From Promethearchaeota archaeon (GTDB lineage Archaea > Asgardarchaeota > Lokiarchaeia > Sigynarchaeales > SOKP01), in the NCBI GenBank assembly GCA_019057975.1, contig JAHLWJ010000314.1, forward strand, positions 1 through 5,534: DNA of 5,534 nt, read 5' to 3'. The notes beneath the pieces were generated by a model that worked only from the letters and a program-made list of their open reading frames with translations, did no database searches and was not told where the DNA came from. A program made the translations under genes and the position numbers. Position 1 is the first letter of the stretch. The number at the start of each line of letters is the position of its first letter. Of the stretch, positions 1 to 5,534 are shown in pieces.

Positions 1-323
1 GTATCCATCCATATTATAGCATTCATTAAATGATTTCCATCCTTATCTACTGGTACCGTACCACTCCATTGGCTAGTATTGCAAATGCCTACAATATCTT
101 CAATAGCTACTTTTCCATTATCAATAACTCTTTTAGATGTATTTAAAATAGCACTCCACCAATCATTTGGATCTTGTTCTGCTCCACCACCCTTATACAC
201 ATGAAGAGGTACTTCCTCAAAAGCCCAATTAATTACCTCTCCTTGAGTAGAAACAATTGCGGATTTAGGACCTCCAGTTCCATGATCTATGGCTAAAATA
301 TATTTCATTTGAGAATCAGACAT
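1..323 (-). CDS. FGGY-family carbohydrate kinase, N-terminal part (runs off left edge)
   Basis: This is the first 107 codons of an FGGY kinase, a family that uses ATP to phosphorylate sugars or polyols (xylulose, glycerol, gluconate, ribulose and others) in the cytoplasm. The visible part belongs to the first actin-like ATPase fold. Residues 8-22 give the opening strand and phosphate loop, AIDHGTGGPKSAI, a variant of the family's D-x-G-T-[ST]-x-x-[RK]. EQDPNDWW (about 49-56) matches the usual E-Q-x-P-x-x-W-W motif. SQWSGTVPVDKDGN (about 84-97) followed by AIIWMD (102-107) matches the strand pair that shapes the sugar site and normally continues into D-x-R. Full-length members are about 500 residues, so roughly four fifths lie outside. 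The start at 323 is the most upstream in-frame ATG after an in-frame stop at 372-374; Met6 (308) is an equally sensible start. No Shine-Dalgarno site precedes it. The substrate cannot be told from this part. Confidence 0.9.
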   Translation of the reverse strand, partial: MSDSQMKYILAIDHGTGGPKSAIVSTQGEVINWAFEEVPLHVYKGGGAEQDPNDWWSAILNTSKRVIDNGKVAIEDIVGICNTSQWSGTVPVDKDGNHLMNAIIWMD

Positions 324-347
324 ATTTAATATAAATGATGTTAATGC

Positions 348-355
348 AAATAAAG
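348..355 (-). promoter_or_regulatory. possible TATA box for the kinase gene
   Basis: On the minus strand this reads CTTTATTT, an imperfect match to an archaeal TATA box. It is centred about 28 bases ahead of the ATG at 323, so transcription would begin almost at the start codon and the message would be nearly leaderless. That fits the lack of a Shine-Dalgarno site. A more TATA-like stretch at 328-336 is too close to the start to serve. The spacer is very AT-rich, so a chance match is quite possible. Confidence 0.3.
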
Positions 356-439
356 GTTTTCTGGGTTGAAGTTAATAAGAATTATGTTAAAAATCTTAGA
401 AGAATCAATAGAAAACGGTTTAATATCGAGATTAGAATA

Positions 440-447
440 CTTATAAA
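440..447 (+). promoter_or_regulatory. probable archaeal TATA box for the membrane-protein gene
   Basis: The sequence CTTATAAA is a strong match to the archaeal TATA consensus and is preceded by the purine-rich AGAATA, which could act as a BRE. Transcription would be expected to begin about 25 bases downstream, near 468-472, leaving a leader of roughly 65 bases before the ATG at 537. The leader has no clear Shine-Dalgarno motif near the start. The spacer 324-536 otherwise shows no clear hairpin, repeat or convincing small gene. Confidence 0.45.
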
Positions 448-536
448 TTGACAAAAATGGATAATATTAAATAGTTAAAATTTCTATGTATTCTATTAGG
501 ACAGTAGGTATAGGATAACGTATCTCAATTAATTTA

Positions 537-2747
537 ATGATTGTCGCAATGGTAAAATTATTTTTTATAAAGATATTCAGAAATGGAAAGATTAGGATTT
601 TATGTGTATTGATTATTTTAATTTCATTAAGTGGGATTTTTTATAAAACTAATATAGTTCAATCAAATAAAACAAAAATCAGTGAATTTCAAAATCTTCG
701 ACTTTCAAGTGAAACAACTCATACAACTCAATGGCTTCAAAATCCTTCTTTTGACTCGCTAGTAGAACCTTGGTACTACGATACAGATGGGGATATTTCT
801 GATGTTTATCCTGTTTTTAGTGATAATGTTGCAAATATACAAGTATTAGGTACTAAAGGGACATTTTCCTTAACAGAGAATTCTCCAGAGAACTCTTCCT
901 GGACAACAAGAATAAATCCAGACCTTCCCGCATTTCCAGTGTGGGTTGATGAAGGTTCACATGGGCTAGATAATGATGGATTCTTCGCAAGACATCAATG
1001 GGAAGAAGGGCCTATACAAAATCCGAGTATTCAATGGATTCATGAGATTGAAGTGGATACTAATATGTCTGATTATATAATTACTTCAGCTAATGTTAGT
1101 GGGATTGTTAGTGCCGCTGTAGATAGAAATATTGATGTTAATCAAAGTTTAGGTGATATACCTGAAGGAACTAATTCAGTTAATCCCCAAGGAGTAGTAT
1201 ATGACTATATACGATATTATATTAAAATTGCAGATTCAGATCTTGAAAATGAATATGAAATTGCTTATTATAAGACTACTTATTTAGGTTTATGGATTGA
1301 TGGATTAGGTGGTGTTTTAAATATAGAAAACATCTCAATGATAACCATATCTGAAGAGACATTAAAATTCTATTTGACATCGGTTTTATTTAAAAACAGT
1401 ACTAATTTTAGTGTTATCGTAGGTATAGATATTTTTTGTGAAGATAATTGTCGTACAGATGAAGATACTTGGGACATAATACATATCAACTCTCTTAAAT
1501 TGTCTTTTACATTTGAGAAAAAGATAGATCAATTCACTACTGTCTCATTAAATCAAGATTCAGGTAGGATTTGTGATATTAGCAATTATAGCGTTAAAGT
1601 TAAGGATGCAAAACTTAATTTTAAATATAAAATTGACCAAAAATGGCCTGATTCTTCTCCAAATTCTGAACTTAGAATCTTCATTAATAATGTAAGAGTT
1701 CCAGAAACAATTAAATTAATTGAATACAATTGTTCTCCCTTATTTCAAGATGTACAATTAGGGGGATTTGGGGTGAAATCTTTAATATCAGAAAAAGAAA
1801 ATATTTCAATTTCGATTCAACTTTGTCTTGCTGATGAATTTGAGTTAGATCAAATAATTATAATTTCAATCGATGATATTTTCCTAGAAATTTCATATAT
1901 TGAATTAATTCCAACAGTAAGTTTTTCATTTCTTTTATTTTGGATTGTAATTATTATATTACTGGTAATTGTAAGTATTTTAAGTGTTTTAAGTATAAGA
2001 TCTTATTATTTTATCCCACATAAAAAGAAAAAAACAGCAAATTTACTTTTAAGAACTCAAAAATTTAAGGACGCAGAAAATATGCAAGGGATACTGCTCA
2101 TTCATACAGAAAGTGGTCTTCCAATTTTTACAAAAAACTATTCTAATTTAATGGAAGGTAAAAAAACTCTTTTCTCAGGATTTATTCAAGCAATTTCTGT
2201 TGTCAGCGATGAAATATATTATAAAAAAACTCGTAAAGTCAAATCAGATGAATTAGATAAGGCTTTTAATCCAAAAAATATAGTAGAATTAGATTTCAAA
2301 CATTTTTTTTGCCTGATTTTGGATATCGAAGAGATACGTGCAGTACTTATACTTAAGCATAAAACCTCTAAGAGGTTAAAGCAAAAACTGTTTAACTTTA
2401 CATTAGACGTTTATTTAAGAAATCTAGAAATATTAAAAGAGTGGGATCACACTTTAGATTTTTTTAAAGTTGAAATTCCACCTCTATTAAATACACACTT
2501 CGATTTATATTACAAAGATTTCTTTAAAATAGCAATTGAAAAATCAGACCTTCAAAATATAAGAAAAGAAATCAATATTTCTAAACAAGAATATCGAATT
2601 ATCAACAACCTTTTTCAAATTTCACAAGAAGACGGTATTTTTAAACTAATGACCCTACTTGAAAAAATAAGTGATAAAAATGAAGACACTGTCATTGATG
2701 TGATTGAAGCTCTTATCAATCATAAATTGATTATTCCTGTTAATTAG
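537..2747 (+). CDS. bitopic membrane protein: large outside domain, longin-like inside domain, winged-helix-like C-terminus
   Basis: This 736-residue protein is not a family I can name. Residues 7-20 are basic and lead into a hydrophobic segment (about 20-36), a signal anchor or uncleaved signal. Residues 37-456 are polar, acidic and beta-rich, with about ten N-x-S/T sequons (for example N119, N176, N186, N202, N265, N287, N350, N422) and five cysteines (301, 305, 346, 398, 430). This suggests a glycosylated outside part. The W-x-x-NPSFD...PWY stretch at 66-80 recalls jelly-roll, carbohydrate-binding-like folds. A second membrane segment (about 459-487) ends in HKKKKT (495-500), placing the C-terminus inside. 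Residues 516-637 follow the strand-strand-helix-strand-strand-helix order of longin/roadblock folds, opening with GILLIHTESGLPIFTKNY. Residues 675-736 look like a winged helix. An in-frame stop at 516-518 rules out a longer start; Met5 (549) is an alternative. A receptor or membrane scaffold role is inferred. Confidence 0.85.
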   Translation: MIVAMVKLFFIKIFRNGKIRILCVLIILISLSGIFYKTNIVQSNKTKISEFQNLRLSSETTHTTQWLQNPSFDSLVEPWYYDTDGDISDVYPVFSDNVANIQVLGTKGTFSLTENSPENSSWTTRINPDLPAFPVWVDEGSHGLDNDGFFARHQWEEGPIQNPSIQWIHEIEVDTNMSDYIITSANVSGIVSAAVDRNIDVNQSLGDIPEGTNSVNPQGVVYDYIRYYIKIADSDLENEYEIAYYKTTYLGLWIDGLGGVLNIENISMITISEETLKFYLTSVLFKNSTNFSVIVGIDIFCEDNCRTDEDTWDIIHINSLKLSFTFEKKIDQFTTVSLNQDSGRICDISNYSVKVKDAKLNFKYKIDQKWPDSSPNSELRIFINNVRVPETIKLIEYNCSPLFQDVQLGGFGVKSLISEKENISISIQLCLADEFELDQIIIISIDDIFLEISYIELIPTVSFSFLLFWIVIIILLVIVSILSVLSIRSYYFIPHKKKKTANLLLRTQKFKDAENMQGILLIHTESGLPIFTKNYSNLMEGKKTLFSGFIQAISVVSDEIYYKKTRKVKSDELDKAFNPKNIVELDFKHFFCLILDIEEIRAVLILKHKTSKRLKQKLFNFTLDVYLRNLEILKEWDHTLDFFKVEIPPLLNTHFDLYYKDFFKIAIEKSDLQNIRKEINISKQEYRIINNLFQISQEDGIFKLMTLLEKISDKNEDTVIDVIEALINHKLIIPVN

Positions 2748-2801
2748 TAAATTAAATATAATGAAAAAACCTCAATCAAATTACAATAAATCTTTTCATT
2801 T

Positions 2802-2809
2802 CTATAAAA
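2802..2809 (+). promoter_or_regulatory. possible TATA box for the aminotransferase gene
   Basis: CTATAAAA lies in the 135-base spacer between the membrane-protein gene and the aminotransferase gene and is the best TATA match there. Transcription would begin near 2830, giving a leader of about 50 bases. The AT-only run at 2831-2851 is a second, less specific candidate. The spacer also has T-rich stretches (2791-2805 and TTTTT at 2821-2825) that could end the upstream transcript in the archaeal manner, but none stands out from the background. Whether the two genes are co-transcribed is open. Confidence 0.3.
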
Positions 2810-2882
2810 AATAAACTTAATTTTTGATGCTTTAATTTAATAATTAATTTAGTTACCAAAATAACGCTAATTTTGAGTTAAT

Positions 2883-4289
2883 ATGTCTAGTATGAAATAT
2901 GATGTTATGAGAGCTAAAATTGAAAACATTGTAAATCAACCAATTAAAAAATTTAAACCAGAGGAATTAAAGGGGATAATTGAGAGGTACCAGAAAAACC
3001 ATCCAAAATCAAAAGAAGCTTATGAACGAGCACGAAAAATTATTCCTGGGGGAGTGGAGCATAATCTTGCCTTTAATCATCCATTTCCTTTAGCAAGTAA
3101 AAGAGTGTTTGAGTGCTATATGGAAACTGTAGATGATGTAATTTTAACAGACTACTTAATGTGTGGTGGTCCTATTATTTTAGGACACCAATATAGGCCC
3201 TTAATTGATAAAGTTATTGAAGTAATCCAAGAATTTGGACCTTGTCATGGAATAACAAATGAATACGAATATATAGCGGCTGAACAATTACAAAAATATT
3301 TTCCTTCATGTGAAATTATTAGATGGCTACAATCTGGAACTGAAGCAGACATGTTAGCAATTAGAATTGCTAGAACCTTTACAAATCATAAGTGGATAAT
3401 TAAAATTGGTGGTTCTTATCATGGTTGGTCAGATCAACTCGTATATGACATGCACGTTCCTGGGACAAAATTATTAGAGTCTCATGGAATACCAAAAACA
3501 GTATTTAAATGGATAGATTCATGTCCTCCTAACGATATTGAAACTTTAAAACAAATGTTTAAAGAGAAACGTAAAGTAGCTGCGGTTATAGTTGAACCAA
3601 TGGGTGGGGAATCCGGAAGTATTCCGGTAAGACCTGGTTTTAATAAAGAAGTGGAAGAATTATGCCATGAGAATAAAGCTTTAATGATTTCAGATGAAGT
3701 TGTATGCGCTTTTAGGCTGCATATGAGTGGAGGACAGGGTTATTTTGGCTATACTCCCGATATTTCAGTCTTTGGAAAAATTATTGGACATGGTTTTCCT
3801 TCTGCTGCTGCTGTTGGAGGGAGAGCTGATGTTATGAGTGTGTGTGCTGGAGGGGTCAGTGGAGGTAAAAAAGCGTATTCCGGTGGAACTATAGCAGCAA
3901 ATCCATTAACATGTGCAGCTGCATATTATGCGCTAAAATTTGTTGAAGAAACGAAAGCAACAGAAAAAGCTATAAAAGCGGGTACAAGGTTATCTACGGG
4001 GTTAAATAAAATATTTGAAAATTACGATTTACCTTGGTTCTCTTATAATTATGGAGGAACAGTTCATTTCCATACTAGCTGCTTGTTTGGTCTTGATTTG
4101 GGTGATTCTCAACAAGCAGGAGAGCTTCCTAAAAGGAAAGATTTTATGAGTGAAATGGGGGCTGCTCTTGTCGATCAAGAGATTATTTCGGTAGCAGGAA
4201 GTAGATTTTACACGTGTATGCTACATACTGATGAAATCATTGATGAAACAATTCAAAAAATAGATAATATTTGCCAGAAAATCGAATGA
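2883..4289 (+). CDS. class III PLP aminotransferase, glutamate-1-semialdehyde-aminomutase-like
   Basis: A 468-residue cytoplasmic PLP enzyme of fold type I, aminotransferase class III. IIPGGVEH (53-60) is the typical opening of this group. SGTEADM (151-157) forms the phosphate-binding turn, YHGW (179-182) holds the aromatic residue that stacks on the cofactor, and ISDEVVCAFR (269-278) carries Asp271, which pairs with the pyridine nitrogen. FGKIIGHGFP (297-306) holds Lys299, the Schiff-base lysine. YSGGTIAANPL (332-342) is the usual Thr loop contributed by the partner subunit of the dimer. Homologues are about 430 residues; the excess is mostly an N-terminal extension of about 40. Closest by eye is glutamate-1-semialdehyde aminomutase, but no tetrapyrrole gene is nearby and the C-terminal motif differs, so a transaminase of a beta-amino or other amino acid is at least as likely. 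An in-frame TGA at 2874-2876 fixes the start to 2883, or to Met4 at 2892. Only a GAG five bases ahead resembles a Shine-Dalgarno site. Confidence 0.9.
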   Translation: MSSMKYDVMRAKIENIVNQPIKKFKPEELKGIIERYQKNHPKSKEAYERARKIIPGGVEHNLAFNHPFPLASKRVFECYMETVDDVILTDYLMCGGPIILGHQYRPLIDKVIEVIQEFGPCHGITNEYEYIAAEQLQKYFPSCEIIRWLQSGTEADMLAIRIARTFTNHKWIIKIGGSYHGWSDQLVYDMHVPGTKLLESHGIPKTVFKWIDSCPPNDIETLKQMFKEKRKVAAVIVEPMGGESGSIPVRPGFNKEVEELCHENKALMISDEVVCAFRLHMSGGQGYFGYTPDISVFGKIIGHGFPSAAAVGGRADVMSVCAGGVSGGKKAYSGGTIAANPLTCAAAYYALKFVEETKATEKAIKAGTRLSTGLNKIFENYDLPWFSYNYGGTVHFHTSCLFGLDLGDSQQAGELPKRKDFMSEMGAALVDQEIISVAGSRFYTCMLHTDEIIDETIQKIDNICQKIE

Positions 4290-4292
4290 GCT

Positions 4293-5534
4293 TTAAACTG
4301 TAAAAGCCCATTCTCCCTTTCTCATTATAAGTTCTGTTTTTCCATCTTCTGTAGTTCCTTCAACATCCATTTTGTCTGATCCAATCATAAAATCAACGTG
4401 TGTCTTACTAATATTACCTCCAACTGCAGAAAATTCCTCATCAGACATATTTCCACCGTCTTTCAAAGCAAACTTAAAACCTCGACCTATAGCAATATGC
4501 GATGAAGCATTTTCATCAATTAGAACATTATAAAAAAGCAATCCTGACTTTGAGATGGGCGAACTGTGAGGAACAAGAGCAATCTCACCTAACCGTCTAG
4601 CACCTTCATCTGTTTCAAGAATTTTATGTAAATATTCCTCTCCTTTTCTCGCAGTGGCTTCTACAACCTGTCCCTTGGAAAAAGTTAAACTAAAATCTTT
4701 AATCATAACATCACTGGGGAGAGGTTTTGTAGCAGTCACAACACCTTCTGTTTTATCCTTATGTGTTGTTGTAAAAACCTCCTCGGTGGGTATATTACCT
4801 ACAAAATCAATACCACTTTGAGTTCTAAATCGAGCACTTCCCCAAATATGACCTTTAGGTAACCCAACTATGAGATCTGTTCCAGGAGCAACCAATTTTA
4901 ATGAATCATACCGCTTTTTATTCAAATATTTACTCCTAGCTGCGAGTTGTTTGATATGATCCTCCCAGGCAGCGATAGGATCTTCATTTTTCACCCGACA
5001 TATTTCAAAAATTATATCCCAAAATTTGGCTTTTTGATCCTCTGGAGCAACATCAGGAAATACTTTTTCTGTCCAACCATCAACTGGAGCTGTTATTCCT
5101 GACCAATTCACTGCACTTCGAGAAATTAAATCACTGAAAGTTTTTCGATGTTTAAGATACATATTACGTGCAGTTGACATCAATTCCGTATCATGTCCCT
5201 TGAGTAAATCAGGATTCCAGGCAGCAAAAAGAAGCACAGAATCTCCTTCTTTACCAAATTTATATTGACAATCGGTTCGCCATGTAGGATATTCTTCAAA
5301 TGAATCTCGAGGAGCGTGTTGAAATCGAATTAACCTCAATTGATTATCATCCCACATTACCTCAACCAATCTAGCTCCAATCTGATAAGCCTTTTTTGTA
5401 ATTAACCGAACTAAAGGAGCTAATTCAATTGGTGCTCCAAAGGAGTATGTAGTGGGCCCTCCGATCAATAAACGTTGTCCAGGTTGTACATTCAGACCGA
5501 TTTTTACTATAACTTCGGCAAATTTTTCCAAATT
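4293..5534 (-). CDS. M29-family metallo-aminopeptidase (AmpS/AmpT/PepS-like), start just outside right edge
   Basis: A cytoplasmic, dinuclear-metal aminopeptidase that removes N-terminal residues from peptides, so a peptide-recycling enzyme. Residues are counted from the TTG codon at 5531-5529. LNVQPGQRLLIG (13-24) is the classic N-terminal signature. NIPTEEVFTT (246-255) supplies Glu250, LGEIALVPH (314-322) Glu316, DENASSHIAIG (339-349) His345, and THVDFMIG (377-384) His378 and Asp380. These match the metal ligands known for the family. Phe352 stands where characterised members have a Tyr beside the metals. The 412 residues seen are essentially full length. The frame stays open to the window edge (codon AAT before TTG), and family members usually have a few residues ahead of the E-K-x-A-E helix, so TTG is probably internal and the start lies a few codons outside. 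The gene converges on the aminotransferase gene with 3 bases between stop codons. Confidence 0.93.
   Translation of the reverse strand, partial: NLEKFAEVIVKIGLNVQPGQRLLIGGPTTYSFGAPIELAPLVRLITKKAYQIGARLVEVMWDDNQLRLIRFQHAPRDSFEEYPTWRTDCQYKFGKEGDSVLLFAAWNPDLLKGHDTELMSTARNMYLKHRKTFSDLISRSAVNWSGITAPVDGWTEKVFPDVAPEDQKAKFWDIIFEICRVKNEDPIAAWEDHIKQLAARSKYLNKKRYDSLKLVAPGTDLIVGLPKGHIWGSARFRTQSGIDFVGNIPTEEVFTTTHKDKTEGVVTATKPLPSDVMIKDFSLTFSKGQVVEATARKGEEYLHKILETDEGARRLGEIALVPHSSPISKSGLLFYNVLIDENASSHIAIGRGFKFALKDGGNMSDEEFSAVGGNISKTHVDFMIGSDKMDVEGTTEDGKTELIMRKGEWAFTV

Noticed and set aside
335..451. 38-codon open frame on the plus strand in the divergent spacer, beginning MMLMQIKVFW
   Set aside because: It lacks a Shine-Dalgarno site, overlaps the candidate TATA box at its end, has biased Lys/Arg/Asn/Ile content as expected from AT-rich spacer, and resembles nothing I recognise.
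2761..2814. 17-codon open frame MKKPQSNYNKSFHFYKK in the spacer after the membrane-protein gene
   Set aside because: Too short, low complexity and AT-driven, with no initiation signal. It overlaps the candidate TATA box of the next gene.
2842..2851. AATTAATTTA, also present at 527-536 just ahead of the membrane-protein start
   Set aside because: A ten-base A/T-only match is expected by chance in this composition, and the two copies lie at different distances from their genes.
2883..4289. Assignment as hemL, glutamate-1-semialdehyde aminomutase
   Set aside because: The fold and general motifs agree, but the C-terminal substrate motif and YHGW differ and no heme genes are nearby, so a gene symbol is not justified.
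4287..4310. Possible hairpin across both stop codons (GCTTT at 4290-4294 with AAAGC at 4303-4307)
   Set aside because: The stem is five weak pairs, extended only through a mismatch, with an eight-base loop and no T-tract directly after it. It is likely chance.
1..5534. CRISPR array, transposon ends, tRNA or rRNA genes, defence or toxin modules
   Set aside because: No spaced direct repeats, terminal inverted repeats, cloverleaf-like stretches or characteristic protein motifs were seen. The four coding regions account for about 94 percent of the window.

Overview
The window is AT-rich and gene-dense. It most likely comes from an archaeon, and the best guess is a mesophilic Asgard archaeon of the Lokiarchaeia type. 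Four things point there. TATA-box-like sequences lie ahead of genes and classical Shine-Dalgarno sites are nearly absent. TGA is used as an ordinary stop (at 4287-4289). One gene encodes a membrane-anchored protein with a large, sequon-rich outside part and a longin/roadblock-like inside part, a style common in Asgard genomes. The lineage is inferred from protein style and base composition; no marker gene is present to confirm it.

Layout. On the left edge (1-323, minus strand) is the first 107 codons of an FGGY-family sugar/polyol kinase that runs out of the window. A 213-base divergent spacer (324-536) follows, with a good TATA candidate for the rightward gene and a weaker one for the kinase. 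At 537-2747 (plus) is a 736-residue membrane protein of unknown function: signal anchor, about 420 residues outside, second membrane segment, then a longin-like domain and a C-terminal winged-helix-like segment inside. A 135-base spacer (2748-2882) leads to a class III PLP aminotransferase of the glutamate-1-semialdehyde-aminomutase-like group (2883-4289, plus). Its stop lies 3 bases from the stop of a convergent M29 metallo-aminopeptidase (minus strand, 4293 to the right edge), whose true start is probably just outside the window.

The genes do not form one clear pathway. The kinase, aminotransferase and aminopeptidase look like ordinary catabolic enzymes for sugars, amino compounds and peptides. 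A link between them and the membrane protein, for example as a sensor of an external carbohydrate or peptide, is only conjecture. No RNA gene, CRISPR array, insertion sequence or substantial repeat was seen. The most interesting item is the membrane protein. The aminotransferase (probably not a heme-pathway enzyme) and a Tyr-to-Phe change next to the aminopeptidase metal site also deserve a look.
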